The position numbers and the translations under genes were made by a program. Source: Pseudomonadota bacterium (GTDB taxonomy: Bacteria > Desulfobacterota > Desulfobacteria > Desulfobacterales > Desulfobacteraceae). Taken from it: a DNA stretch of 64,000 nt. The DNA is taken from contig JAHJLN010000160.1 in NCBI GenBank assembly GCA_018821715.1, positions 19,923 through 83,922 of the forward strand, in the 5' to 3' direction. The notes beneath the pieces were generated by a model. The model worked only from the letters and a program-made list of their open reading frames with translations, was not told the DNA's origin and made no database searches. Positions 8,389 through 17,364 of the stretch are shown piece after piece (the stretch's first letter is position 1; each line of letters begins with the position of its first letter).

Positions 8389-9717
8389 TTACTCTGCTGA
8401 TCTTAAAATAATCTTTTTTTCTTTGGCAAAGGTTTCTGCAGATGCTTCAACTTTCTTTCTCACATAGTCCTTTAATGGTGAAATCCAGCCACTGACGGAG
8501 ACCCATTCTTTGCCATCCCATTGCTGAACTCTCACCCAGCCGCCGCCTTCATGGTCGGCCGGCGTGGTTTTGATGGCGGGCAGAAGACCTTTTGCCCCGA
8601 TTTCATCAATTCGTTCTTCCGTAATATTCAGGTGTTCCAGGGCCCACTGCATCTGCTCACCTGTCACCACCTGGACACCGAATTTTTTATGAGCAGTTCG
8701 AAGGGCTTCTTCCGATATAATTGCCCAAATAATTCCCCGGTTATAAAACACTGTCCCGACCCGGGTCAAAGAAATACTTCCTTTCATGGAGCCATAGACA
8801 GTATCGATAATTTGCCGGATTAAAGGAAAATTTTTCCCAACGCCATGAAAATTGGTAGCATAATAGCCTTTTGCAGCCGATTCTACCGGCAGCACTGTCT
8901 CTTCAGACCCGCACCACCAGAAACCAATGATGCGATCAATGGGGAACCCGTGCCTTGCCGCCTCCTTAAGAGGAACGGTGCAGGAAATACCAAAGTTCCG
9001 GTTGATAACCCAGTCCGCCTTAAACCGGGTGGTGATGTCGTCCCATTGTGCTTTCTGGTCAATCCCCGGCCAGGCCACAGAATAGTGTTTAACAACAAAC
9101 CCATAGGTTCTGGACATGTCATCCAGTATGGTTTCGGTTTCTTTTCCAAAGGCCAGGTCCAGATGCAGGTTGGCGATTTTTAACCCCTTGAGCTTCTCCA
9201 TACCGCCCATTTTCCCGGCAATGAATTTGATTTTGCCTGTTGACTGGGACCAGTAATTGGTGGGGATATTAAAAAAATAGGGGAAAACCCGCCCGTCTGA
9301 ACAATCTGTCCTGCCATAACCAACTGAAAGGACAGGAATCCTGTCCCGGGTTGCTTTTTCAATCAGGGCATAGGCGACCCCTGTACTGAACGGGTGAACA
9401 TAAGCGGGTTTTTTTGATTTGAATTGTTCATAGTAGTCCACTGCCCGTTCAACATTATAACCGGTCTCATATTCTTCCCATTCATACATGATCCCATTAA
9501 CTCCGCCCTGTAGGTTTCTCAGCTGCATAAAATCGATCATTCCGCTGGCAAGTCCGCTGCCCGCTGCAGAGAAGGTCCCTACCCGATATGAAAGAATAGG
9601 GACAAATTGTTTGGGCACCTTTTTTTCCCCATCATCGCCCAATACCTGACTGGAAAACATCATCAAATGGATGACCACCATAATACAGCAATAGGAAATG
9701 TTGACCTTATGTCCCAT
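8389..9717 (-). CDS. Liv-type (Peripla_BP_6) ABC substrate-binding protein, orphan copy
   Basis: A 442-aa exported protein (signal peptide ending around VLGDD) of the type I periplasmic-binding fold used by branched-chain-amino-acid-like (HAAT) transporters. By eye it is a close paralogue of the binding protein at 22344-23669. They share YRVG/YRIG, SxGYGRTDxSDGRVFPYxF, NYWSQ, GGMxKLKG, EQMQWxLEHLNIT and DHEGGG. No permease or ATPase accompanies this copy. The LivGHM/LivF set 10-15 kb to the right is the obvious partner, which would give that transporter a second ligand specificity. It lies downstream of the beta-oxidation operon but separated by 413 bp including a hairpin, so it probably has its own promoter. 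Confidence 0.87.
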   Translation of the reverse strand: MGHKVNISYCCIMVVIHLMMFSSQVLGDDGEKKVPKQFVPILSYRVGTFSAAGSGLASGMIDFMQLRNLQGGVNGIMYEWEEYETGYNVERAVDYYEQFKSKKPAYVHPFSTGVAYALIEKATRDRIPVLSVGYGRTDCSDGRVFPYFFNIPTNYWSQSTGKIKFIAGKMGGMEKLKGLKIANLHLDLAFGKETETILDDMSRTYGFVVKHYSVAWPGIDQKAQWDDITTRFKADWVINRNFGISCTVPLKEAARHGFPIDRIIGFWWCGSEETVLPVESAAKGYYATNFHGVGKNFPLIRQIIDTVYGSMKGSISLTRVGTVFYNRGIIWAIISEEALRTAHKKFGVQVVTGEQMQWALEHLNITEERIDEIGAKGLLPAIKTTPADHEGGGWVRVQQWDGKEWVSVSGWISPLKDYVRKKVEASAETFAKEKKIILRSAE

Positions 9718-10130
9718 TTTTTCCCCTTTTTTAGCATTGAAATATGTTTTAGTGATAATACAGGCAATTTTATATACTACATGACAATAGCAAATGCGGG
9801 TATTGGTGTCAAGTACCGCAAACCATTACTCCAGGGCCAACGCACGCTTTTTTATCATTTGACCGATCATGGGACCGTCTCAGTGTTTTGCTATCTATTG
9901 CGATGCCCTGGCCTTTTATCTGTTCTGTCACAGATTCAATCCAACGCTTAAAACTATTTTGGAATTAATTGGGGCTCATTTTTTCAAAAATCCTGCCAAA
10001 AGTGTCATGCGAAGATATTCCATGAGGCAGTTCTATAAATTTTGAAAGCCATTTACACTTCTCAAGCAGTCAGGACGACTGCTTGAGATTTAACGAAATC
10101 CCCCTTGCCCTGTAGTCGTGCATACATGGG
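9718..10130. other. 413-bp intergenic region with a terminator-like hairpin
   Basis: Separates the end of the leftward beta-oxidation operon from the orphan binding protein. It holds the hairpin described at 10060-10088. The 9607-9951 plus-strand ORF has no family features and overlaps a real gene start, so I do not call it. No -24/-12 promoter like those of the neighbouring operons was found here. Confidence 0.5.
10060..10088 (-). terminator. Hairpin downstream of the acyl-CoA dehydrogenase gene
   Basis: A perfect 12-bp stem (TCTCAAGCAGTC / GACTGCTTGAGA) with a 5-nt loop lies 43 bp after the acyl-CoA dehydrogenase stop. No U-run follows on the minus strand, so it may be a weak terminator or an mRNA 3'-end stabiliser. 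Confidence 0.55.
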
Positions 10131-11285
10131 TTATAGTGATCCTTTGGCCAGCATTCTTCCAATAATCATGCGCAGAATTTCAGACGTGCCTTCTACAATC
10201 TGTAATAATTTGGCCCCTTGATAATACCGTGATACCGGATATTCTTCCATGTATCCGTAACCACCGTGAATCTGAACCGCGTCACTGGCTACTTTTTCCA
10301 ACATTTCCGTAGCATATAGTTTAGCTGCAGTGGCCTCAAAAGCATGGGGAATACCCTTATCCTTCATCCAGGCGGCTTTAAGATATTGGTTCCTGGCAAG
10401 CTCTATGGACACAGCCATGTCTGCCAGCTTGAACTGGATGGACTGAAAATCAAAGATGGGTCGGCCGAATTGCTTTCTTCCTCTGGCATGGCGCAAGGAT
10501 TCGTCCAGACAGGCCTGGGCCAGCCCCACTGCCACAGCGGCAATACTGATACGACCGGTTTCCAGCACACTCAAATGCTGTGAAAAACCACGCTCCGGAT
10601 TTCCCAAAAGATTATCCGCCGGGATGGTGCAATTGGAAAGAATCACTTCATGGGTAGCCGAGGCGTGCCAGGCATTTTTTCGATACCGTTCACCCAGTTT
10701 AAATCCTGGTGCCTCTTTTGGGACGATAAAGGTGGCAATCACCTCCTTGCCGCTATCAAGCCGGGTATTGGCTGCCACAAGAACCAGGGATGCGTTGTCC
10801 AGTCCGATATTGGTGATAAATTGTTTGGTGCCGTTAAGGACCCAGTTGCCACCAATCCGTTCAGCAGTTGTGGACAGGGAACCTGCATCTGAACCTGAAT
10901 CCGGTTCAGTAAGACCGAACGCACCAATTTTGACCCCTTCCACTAAAGGAATAAGCCATTTTTGCTTCTGTTCTTCAGTACCGAAAACAAATAGTTCCTG
11001 GGCTGCAATGCTGGTGGTAACGTCCAGCATTGCACCCAGGGTGATGTCAGCCCGGGATATTTCCTCAATCACCAGATGGGTGCTTACCCAGTCCCCATCC
11101 ATGCCGCCGTACGCTTCCGGGAACGGAATGCCCATCAACCCCAGATCAGCCATCTTCTCCATGAGATCATAAGGATATTCCCCGGTTCTTTCCATCTCTT
11201 CGGCCCTGGGCGCGATTTCCTTTCGTGCAAAGTTCCGAACCTCATCTCGAATCATCTTTTGTTCTTTTGTCAGCTCAAAGTACAT
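10131..11285 (-). CDS. Acyl-CoA dehydrogenase
   Basis: A 384-aa FAD enzyme of the ACAD family, which oxidises acyl-CoA to 2-enoyl-CoA and passes electrons to ETF. It shows the flavin/substrate motif GAFGLTEPDSGSDAGSLSTTA near residue 125, the C-terminal signature QIHGGYGYMEEYPVSRYYQGAK, and the catalytic-Glu motif IVEGTSEILRMIIGRML near the end, as in short/medium-chain enzymes. It is last in the leftward operon after SDR, hydratase, thiolase and DUF35 genes and completes a beta-oxidation set. The chain or side-chain preference cannot be read directly. The cluster context favours an aromatic-substituted or methyl-branched acid. No electron-transfer flavoprotein genes are present in the window. 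Confidence 0.93.
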   Translation of the reverse strand: MYFELTKEQKMIRDEVRNFARKEIAPRAEEMERTGEYPYDLMEKMADLGLMGIPFPEAYGGMDGDWVSTHLVIEEISRADITLGAMLDVTTSIAAQELFVFGTEEQKQKWLIPLVEGVKIGAFGLTEPDSGSDAGSLSTTAERIGGNWVLNGTKQFITNIGLDNASLVLVAANTRLDSGKEVIATFIVPKEAPGFKLGERYRKNAWHASATHEVILSNCTIPADNLLGNPERGFSQHLSVLETGRISIAAVAVGLAQACLDESLRHARGRKQFGRPIFDFQSIQFKLADMAVSIELARNQYLKAAWMKDKGIPHAFEATAAKLYATEMLEKVASDAVQIHGGYGYMEEYPVSRYYQGAKLLQIVEGTSEILRMIIGRMLAKGSL

Positions 11286-11390
11286 TCTTTTTCCTTTTTT
11301 TATATATTAAAACTATTTAATATTCGACTGTCGTAATCCTAACCTATGATGCCGAACATCTCGCTGTTTGCCTGAAAACTGCAGGTTCGT

Positions 11391-11801
11391 TCAATGCAAA
11401 AGTGAAAACAAGGGCCTTGCCGCCTCTCCACTTGAATATCGGTCACCTGGAAATACCTTGTGGCCGAGTCTTACCCGTCTGTCGATCAAACGCATATCAG
11501 CCTCAACAGGATCGATGCCCGAAAGATTTCCTGCAATCCAGGGACCTTCATCAAGTTCGACCATGACGATGACATAGGGTGCTTCCACCTCCCTGCCCAT
11601 AGGAGCAACATAGGTTGTGGTAAAGGTGACTATCTTTCCTGTGCCGCTCATCTCGACCACTGAAAGATCTGTTTTGGCACACGCCTGGCAGGTCATTTTC
11701 GGTGGACAGGTAATGGTGCTGCAACCCGCACATCTGAGCCCCAGCAACTTATTTTTTTTTAATGCATTGCTATAGGTTTGAAAATTGAGTATCTGTTCCA
11801 T
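11391..11801 (-). CDS. DUF35 zinc-ribbon / OB-fold partner of the thiolase
   Basis: A 136-aa protein with an N-terminal rubredoxin-like zinc ribbon (LRCAGCSTITCPPKMTCQAC, four Cys) followed by an OB fold (GKIVTFTTTYVAPMGREVEAPYVIVMVELDEGPWI). DUF35 proteins form obligatory complexes with SCP-x-type thiolases and aldolases, as BbsA does with BbsB in anaerobic toluene degradation and ChsH2/Ltp2-type systems do in steroid side-chain breakdown. It lies 24 bp downstream of such a thiolase gene, exactly the expected pairing. It is probably needed for thiolase activity or CoA-substrate binding. Strong family call; the exact role is from homologues. Confidence 0.9.
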   Translation of the reverse strand: MEQILNFQTYSNALKKNKLLGLRCAGCSTITCPPKMTCQACAKTDLSVVEMSGTGKIVTFTTTYVAPMGREVEAPYVIVMVELDEGPWIAGNLSGIDPVEADMRLIDRRVRLGHKVFPGDRYSSGEAARPLFSLLH

Positions 11802-11825
11802 AATTGATCCATCTCCGTTTATTGT

Positions 11826-13001
11826 TTACTCTGATTTTAGAACCAGATTAACGATAACGCCGTCACCGCCCAGCGTGTCCACAAGTCCAACCTTGGCACC
11901 TTCAACTTGTCTTCCCTGGCTCACAAGATCTCCTCTTAATTGGCTGACGATTTCATAGACCTGGGATGCGCCTGTGGCACCAATGGGGTGGCCTTTGGAT
12001 TTCAGACCACCTGAAATATTTATGGGAATCCTGCCGGCAAGATCTGTTTCCTTTTTTTCCCATAGTTCGCCACCTTTGCCGAAATCAGCAAATCCCAGAC
12101 TTTCGGCGGCAATGATGCTGGCGATGCTGAAGCAATCATGAAGTTCGCACACATCAATATCATCAGGACCGACACCGGCCATTTTATAGGCTTGTTTCAC
12201 CGATACCTCCCGGGCTTTCAACCGCGGCAGGTACTTGTATTGCGAGCTGAGCATTCCGGATGATGCCTGGCCCACACCGGCAATATAAACCGGTTTATCC
12301 GTGAGTTTTTTGGCGACCTCTTCCGATGCCAGGACAAGCGCTGCAGCACCATCGGAAAAAGGACAGCAGTCGAGCAATTGCAGTGGTGTTGTCACCATAA
12401 AACCATTGAGCACCTTATCAATGGTGATCTTTTTTTGAAACTGGGCATGGGGATTGAGAATGCCGTATTCGTGGGATTGCACAGAAACCATAGCCATCTG
12501 TTCCTTGAGCTTCTCCAATGGGATGCCGTACCGTGAGGCATATAGATGGGTAAGCATTGCAAAAAAGGAAGGAAACGTGAATCCTGAGGGATACTCATAT
12601 CGGGCGTCATGAAACATGGCAAAGGTTCGTGTTGCCAAGGCAGTCCCCATGGCTGTGGCTTTTTCAACACCACCAGCCAGGACAATATCATAGGCACCGG
12701 AAGCCACCCACATAAATGCATCCCGGATAGCCATGGTTGCTGAAGCACAAGCCCCTTCAAAGCGGCTGGCCGGAACATTGAAACAACCGATATTATCCGC
12801 AAGATAGGACTGAATCATTCCCTGGCCCTCGGAAAAATCACCCAGAACATTCCCGCAGAAGATAGCCTGGATATCTTTGGATTTCAAATTCGAACGAATG
12901 ATGGCATCCATGGAGGCTTCGGACAACAGCTCAAGCTGGGTTCTGGGTGAATCGGAAACAAATTGGGTATGTCCCATACCGACAACGGCAACTTTTCTCA
13001 T
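11826..13001 (-). CDS. SCP-x-type thiolase (acetyl-CoA acyltransferase / lipid-transfer thiolase)
   Basis: The start is placed at 13001 (MRKVAVVGMGHTQF), which has AGGAG eight bases upstream. The ORF-track start adds six residues. The enzyme should cleave 3-oxoacyl-CoA with CoA. Active-site features are the nucleophile Cys in FEGACASATMAIRDA, the DVCELHDCFSIA segment and GHPIGATGASQVYEI near the C-terminus. The CELHD pattern and the DUF35 partner place it in the SCP-x / BbsB-like thiolase branch. That branch accepts branched, aryl or bulky 3-oxoacyl-CoAs rather than plain fatty chains. It sits in mid-operon between enoyl-CoA hydratase and DUF35. Confidence 0.9.
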   Translation of the reverse strand: MRKVAVVGMGHTQFVSDSPRTQLELLSEASMDAIIRSNLKSKDIQAIFCGNVLGDFSEGQGMIQSYLADNIGCFNVPASRFEGACASATMAIRDAFMWVASGAYDIVLAGGVEKATAMGTALATRTFAMFHDARYEYPSGFTFPSFFAMLTHLYASRYGIPLEKLKEQMAMVSVQSHEYGILNPHAQFQKKITIDKVLNGFMVTTPLQLLDCCPFSDGAAALVLASEEVAKKLTDKPVYIAGVGQASSGMLSSQYKYLPRLKAREVSVKQAYKMAGVGPDDIDVCELHDCFSIASIIAAESLGFADFGKGGELWEKKETDLAGRIPINISGGLKSKGHPIGATGASQVYEIVSQLRGDLVSQGRQVEGAKVGLVDTLGGDGVIVNLVLKSE

Positions 13002-13048
13002 AATTATTCTCCTATACAATTTTCAGCGTAAATCCACTAATCGATCTG

Positions 13049-13840
13049 CTATTTACAAATAAATTTTGGTATTCGCTTTTCAATAAATGCAGCCATTCCC
13101 TCTTTTTGATCATGTGTGGCAAAAAGCCATTCAAAACACCGGGTTTCATATTTAAGAGCTGAATAAAGATCCATATTCATGCCGTCGTTGACAGCCATTT
13201 TTGTCATCTTCAAGGCAAATGCCGGTTTTAAGGAGCATTTGGCCGCCATTGCTCCGGCCGCATCCATCAAAGAAGCCGTGGGCACGACCTTATTCACTAG
13301 TCCGATACGAAGGGCTTCCTTCGCATCAATGGATTCACCGGTATACAATAGCTCTTTTGCTTTCCCGACACCGACAAGTCTTGGGAGACGCTGAGTTCCG
13401 CCTCCCCCCGGAATGACACCGATATTAATTTCAGGTTGTCCGAAAATAGCGGTTTCAGAGGCGATACGGATATCGCACGCCAGGGCCAATTCACACCCAC
13501 CCCCGAGTGCCAACCCGCTGATGGCGGCAATAACCGGTACCAAAAAGCCTTCAATGGTATTAAACAGTGCATGTACCCGGGTGATAAACCGATGTGCCTC
13601 AACCGGCGTGGTTATCCGACAGATTTCCCTGATATCCCCACCTGCGGCAAAGACCTTTTCACTGCCGCAGATAATGACCGCCGTAAGGGCCTGGTCATCA
13701 GCCAATTCATCAAAGGCATGGTGCAGTTCTTTTACCAGTTCACTATCCAGAGCGTTCATGCTTTGGGGCTTGTTTAATGTAATGATCCCTATGCCCTCAT
13801 TTTTTTCGCAGATAATCGTGTTAAAATTCATCCTTTTCAT
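13049..13840 (-). CDS. Enoyl-CoA hydratase (crotonase family)
   Basis: A 263-aa crotonase-fold enzyme that adds water to 2-enoyl-CoA. The oxyanion-hole segment is AAGGDIREI. Both catalytic Glu positions are present: one in GGGCELALACDIRIAS and one in FGQPEINIGVIPGGGGTQRLPRLVG. The length is normal for a monofunctional hydratase, and there is no fused dehydrogenase domain. The adjacent SDR would supply the next step. Two Met codons (13840 and 13831) compete as start; the first has AAAGG just upstream. Second gene of the leftward operon, 22 bp after the SDR stop. Confidence 0.92.
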   Translation of the reverse strand: MKRMNFNTIICEKNEGIGIITLNKPQSMNALDSELVKELHHAFDELADDQALTAVIICGSEKVFAAGGDIREICRITTPVEAHRFITRVHALFNTIEGFLVPVIAAISGLALGGGCELALACDIRIASETAIFGQPEINIGVIPGGGGTQRLPRLVGVGKAKELLYTGESIDAKEALRIGLVNKVVPTASLMDAAGAMAAKCSLKPAFALKMTKMAVNDGMNMDLYSALKYETRCFEWLFATHDQKEGMAAFIEKRIPKFICK

Positions 13841-13861
13841 CCTTTCCTTTTAACCAGCTGC

Positions 13862-14629
13862 TTAGCGAGCAGCCATGCGTATGGCGGCATCCAATCTTAT
13901 GGTCTCGCCGTTTAACTGGGGATTGCCGATGACATGCATGGCAAGCCGCGCAAACTCTGATGGACGGCCCAACCGTTTGGGGAAGGGAATCATTTTTACC
14001 AGCGAAGTTTTTGCATTTTCAGGTAATCCGGACAGCATGGGTGTTTCGAACAGGCCCGGTGCAATTGTCATCACGCGGATCCCATACTCACTAAACTCCC
14101 GTGCAATGGGGAGCGTTAACCCCACTACTCCGGCTTTTGACGCCGCATAAGCGGCCTGCCCTATTTGACCTTCATAAGCAGCCACCGAGGCTGTATTGAT
14201 AACAACCCCTTTTTCACCATCACCATTGGGCACGTTTAAAACCATTTTTTCAGCAGCCAGCCGAATGATATTCATCGTGCCCATGAGATTGATATTGACG
14301 ACTTTAAAAAACCCGCTCATTGACATAGGACAGCCCCTGTTGAGAACTTTGGCAGGGTTGACAACGCCGGCACAATTAACGGCAAAGTGTATGGCACCAA
14401 AACTCACCATGGTTTGATGAATCGCAGCTGCAACATGATTTTCATCTATCACGTCTATTTTGCAGAAAATAGTTGAAGGGCCCAGCTCAGAAACGATTTT
14501 TTGTCCTCTGTCCTCATCAAAATCCAGTATGGCGACTTTGGCTCCCTCTTTTACAAACCCTCGGACGCACGCTTCACCCAAACCCGAAGCACCGCCGGTG
14601 ACAATGGCTACGTGATCCCTTATTTCCAT
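13862..14629 (-). CDS. SDR 3-hydroxyacyl-CoA dehydrogenase (HSD17B10-like)
   Basis: A 255-aa short-chain dehydrogenase with the NAD-binding TGGASGLGEA, the NCAG motif (AVNCAGV), catalytic Ser in INTASVAAYEGQ and YAASK. The acidic residue after beta-2 (ILDFDED) argues for NAD+ over NADP+. The insertion CPMSMSGFFKVVNINLMGT and the ending GETIRLDAAIRM recall type II 3-hydroxyacyl-CoA dehydrogenases. In animals and bacteria these also oxidise 2-methyl-3-hydroxyacyl-CoA. It is the first gene of the leftward operon and is preceded by the minus-strand -24/-12 promoter at 14747-14762. Confidence 0.9.
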   Translation of the reverse strand: MEIRDHVAIVTGGASGLGEACVRGFVKEGAKVAILDFDEDRGQKIVSELGPSTIFCKIDVIDENHVAAAIHQTMVSFGAIHFAVNCAGVVNPAKVLNRGCPMSMSGFFKVVNINLMGTMNIIRLAAEKMVLNVPNGDGEKGVVINTASVAAYEGQIGQAAYAASKAGVVGLTLPIAREFSEYGIRVMTIAPGLFETPMLSGLPENAKTSLVKMIPFPKRLGRPSEFARLAMHVIGNPQLNGETIRLDAAIRMAAR

Positions 14630-14746
14630 ATCTCATCTTCCTTTCCTAATTAACTTAGATTGTTTGATACTTTTGATTCAACCGCAGGGTTGTCGGGCCT
14701 GATTTAGTGACGACCAAAACTATCTGCATGTTCATGCACTTATGTT

Positions 14747-14762
14747 AGCAATTGATGTGCCA
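14747..14762 (-). promoter_or_regulatory. Sigma-54 (-24/-12) promoter of the beta-oxidation operon
   Basis: On the minus strand the sequence reads TGGCAC-ATCAA-TTGCT, a full match to the RpoN consensus (TGGCAC-N5-TTGCW), 118 bp upstream of the SDR start. It matches the plus-strand promoter at 17365-17380 in 15 of 16 bases, and the sigma-54 activator gene starts on the other side of the same intergenic region. Confidence 0.85.
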
Positions 14763-14829
14763 GAAAAGTAAGTCACTGAAATTGCAGTGATTATGATTTT
14801 AATTCAATTTTAAATATGCAATTGGGGCA

Positions 14830-14860
14830 GGACACCTGTCTTTTAAAAAGGACACTTGAT
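14830..14860. promoter_or_regulatory. Putative activator binding sites (GGACAC repeats)
   Basis: GGACACCTGTCT (14830-14841) is a near-palindrome of form GGACA-N2-TGTCC, followed 20 bp later by a half-site GGACACTTGAT (14850-14860). They lie 70-100 bp upstream of the minus-strand -24 box. A matching full site, GGACACATGTCC, lies upstream of the plus-strand sigma-54 promoter. Assignment to the neighbouring activator is inference. Confidence 0.55.
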
Positions 14861-14947
14861 TATCATTCTTCATCATGAGACTATATAGGATCGATAAATA
14901 GTTCACTCTCTGCCAAAACCAGACAGGCAGATTAAAAAGGAGATGCA

Positions 14948-17062
14948 ATGAAAATAATGTCGCTTGAAAATATTATGCGCAAATCATTTGTAACGCTTTC
15001 CCCTGAGGATGATCTGCAAAAGGCCGCCCAACTAATGCGTTCGATCAAGCTGGATGTTCTTCCCGTGACCAACAAGGAGGGTCAGCTGCTGGGAATTATG
15101 GCCAAAGCCAATATTTTTGATGCCGTGTCTGCCGGTTTGCATCCCAACACCCTTATTAAAGAATTATTTAGAAAAGATGACGTTGTCACCTTGCAACAGG
15201 ACATGTCCTATGAAGATGCCGCTAAAAATGTTCGTGAAAGCCAGGCCGGATCTGCAATCCTCATCGATAAAAACGGGAAGGCGACCGGCATTTTCACTAA
15301 AGCAAGATGGATCATGGCAATGTTCCAGCAGGAGGAATTGCTCAACAGCCGGTTGCGGGCGATTCTCGACACCATGCACAATGGGTTGATCGTTATAGAT
15401 GCCGACGGTTTTATCACGGCCGTGAATGCAGCTGCTGAGAAGATGCTTTCTGTCAGGTCTTCCGGAGTCAAGGGGAAACCGGTGGACATCCTGTTTAAAG
15501 ATTTACATCTGGATGACGTACTCACAAAAGGCAATGTATTTATAGACATCAAGCAGACCATTGATCGCTCAGCCTTGCTGTGCAATGTAACACCCATTAT
15601 CAATGATTCCCAGATCAATGGCGCGGTGATCGTTTTCCAGGATACCACGGATATTGATCAGGTTGCCTCAAAACTGGAGAGTGTGACGAAACTCTACAAG
15701 ACCCTGGATTCGATCATGGAAATTGCCTATGACGGAATAGTTGTGGTGGATGCAAAAGGAACCATCTTAATGGTGAATGGTGCTGCTGAAAAATTTTTCC
15801 GGATTTCTCATAAAAAAATGATCGGCCGACCGGTAAACAAGGTTATTGAAAACACACAGGTTCATGTGGTTGCTCGAACCGGCGTGGCTCAAATCAACCA
15901 GTTGCAGTTTATCGGCGGCATTCCCTATGTTGTATCCAGCATGCCGATTATCCGGGAAGGAATTGTCATAGGAGCTGTGGGGAAAATTTTATTCCGGCAT
16001 CTTGACCAGGTTCGCGATCTTGCAAAAAAGCTGGAAGATCTGGATCATAACAGGGCACTATACCAAAGCAAAACAAGTGACAACCAGGACGGGCGATTCG
16101 GATTTGACCGAATTGTCACATCAGATCCGGAATTCTTGCAGATCAAGGAAGAAGCAGCAATTGTGGCCAAAAGACCGTCCAATATCCTGGTTACCGGGGA
16201 AAGCGGAACCGGCAAGGAACTCATTGCCCAGGCTATTCATGAGACCAGTTTCTGCAGCAAAGGAAGGATTGTTAAAGTCAATTGTGCTGCAATTCCGGAC
16301 AACCTGCTGGAATCAGAATTCTTCGGATATGTACCCGGCGCGTTTACCGGCGCACAAAAAAACGGAAGAAAAGGTAAAGTTGCGCTGGCAGATGGGGGGA
16401 CCTTATTTTTAGATGAAATCGGAGATATGTCCTTAAACCTGCAAAGCAAACTCTTGCGGGTTCTCCAGGAAAGAAGTTTCGAACCCCTGGGTTCCGATAA
16501 AACCATACATGTAAATCTGCGGATTATCGCAGCCACCAACCAGAATCTGGAACGATTGGTCAGTAAAGGACTATTCCGTTCGGATTTATATTACCGGCTT
16601 AATGTGATCCGCTTGATCGTACCGCCACTTCGAAAAAGAGCCGGTGACATCCAGTTGCTGTTTCATTTCTTTCTGGAAAAATACAATCGTATTTTCGGAA
16701 CAAGTATCCGCAGCGTTTCCAAGACTGTTTGTGAGATACTTGATGCGCACCACTGGCCGGGCAACGTCCGGGAGCTGGAAAATGTTGTAGAACGTGTTGT
16801 TAATCTGGCAAGATCTGAAAAAATAGATGTTGGTGACCTTCCGCCTTATCTCAAAGAGCAAAACAAAAAGGAACTTTCAAACGAAAACTTGGCATCTGGG
16901 CCCAAGCTATTGGTCAACAGCCGGGATGACCATGAACGGGACATGATCATTGCCGCATTGGAAAATGTGGGCGGCAATAAAGCAAAAGCTGCGAGGAAGT
17001 TAGGGATCAGCCGATCATGGTTATATGAAAAAATGAATCGGATAGGATTACAAACCAAGTGA
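14948..17062 (+). CDS. Sigma-54-dependent activator with CBS pair and two PAS domains
   Basis: A 704-aa bacterial enhancer-binding protein. Domains in order: a CBS pair (about 5-125), PAS 1 (about 135-235), PAS 2 (about 255-350), and the AAA+ domain with Walker A GESGTGKE at 417, intact sigma-54 contact loop GAFTGA at 464 and Walker B GGTLFLDEIGD at 483. It ends in a Fis-type HTH (NKAKAARKLGISRSWLYEKMNRIGL). CBS pairs usually sense adenine nucleotides or related ligands such as S-adenosyl or CoA compounds, so it may read energy state or an acyl-CoA-type signal directly. It has no receiver domain. Placed between two operons with matched sigma-54 promoters, it is their likely activator. Ribosome site AAAAAGGAGATGCA. 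Confidence 0.92.
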   Translation: MKIMSLENIMRKSFVTLSPEDDLQKAAQLMRSIKLDVLPVTNKEGQLLGIMAKANIFDAVSAGLHPNTLIKELFRKDDVVTLQQDMSYEDAAKNVRESQAGSAILIDKNGKATGIFTKARWIMAMFQQEELLNSRLRAILDTMHNGLIVIDADGFITAVNAAAEKMLSVRSSGVKGKPVDILFKDLHLDDVLTKGNVFIDIKQTIDRSALLCNVTPIINDSQINGAVIVFQDTTDIDQVASKLESVTKLYKTLDSIMEIAYDGIVVVDAKGTILMVNGAAEKFFRISHKKMIGRPVNKVIENTQVHVVARTGVAQINQLQFIGGIPYVVSSMPIIREGIVIGAVGKILFRHLDQVRDLAKKLEDLDHNRALYQSKTSDNQDGRFGFDRIVTSDPEFLQIKEEAAIVAKRPSNILVTGESGTGKELIAQAIHETSFCSKGRIVKVNCAAIPDNLLESEFFGYVPGAFTGAQKNGRKGKVALADGGTLFLDEIGDMSLNLQSKLLRVLQERSFEPLGSDKTIHVNLRIIAATNQNLERLVSKGLFRSDLYYRLNVIRLIVPPLRKRAGDIQLLFHFFLEKYNRIFGTSIRSVSKTVCEILDAHHWPGNVRELENVVERVVNLARSEKIDVGDLPPYLKEQNKKELSNENLASGPKLLVNSRDDHERDMIIAALENVGGNKAKAARKLGISRSWLYEKMNRIGLQTK

Positions 17063-17287
17063 ATAATGGCCCTGCAAAAATCATCTACAGATAATGCTTC
17101 GGCAAATTTTTTCACTTAAATTTGTATCAGACCCAAGATCAAACTATAGTTGATCTCCCCGCTATAAAGCGATTTTAGAATCGTGTTTCAATTTTCAAAA
17201 ACAAGCGTATTTTATCTGTTTTTATTTCAAAATGACCCTATTTATAAATAGGTGAACAATTCCTCTATAAAGCCAGTCCTCATTACC

Positions 17288-17299
17288 GGACACATGTCC
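17288..17299. promoter_or_regulatory. Putative activator binding site upstream of the uptake operon
   Basis: GGACACATGTCC is a 5-2-5 inverted repeat located 66-77 bp upstream of the -24 box at 17365, a normal distance for an enhancer-binding protein site. It closely matches GGACACCTGTCT at 14830, upstream of the divergent sigma-54 promoter. Confidence 0.55.
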
Positions 17300-17364
17300 T
17301 GTATAGCGAACTCACTCCAGGTATTAAAAAATAAAAATATAAGTAATTTCAGACTGTTATGTAT

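Noticed and set aside
9607-9951. 114-aa plus-strand ORF in and beside the orphan binding protein
   Set aside because: Overlaps the real gene's signal-peptide region and has no recognisable features.
10456-11172. 238-aa plus-strand ORF
   Set aside because: Shadow antisense to the acyl-CoA dehydrogenase gene; no domain features or ribosome site.
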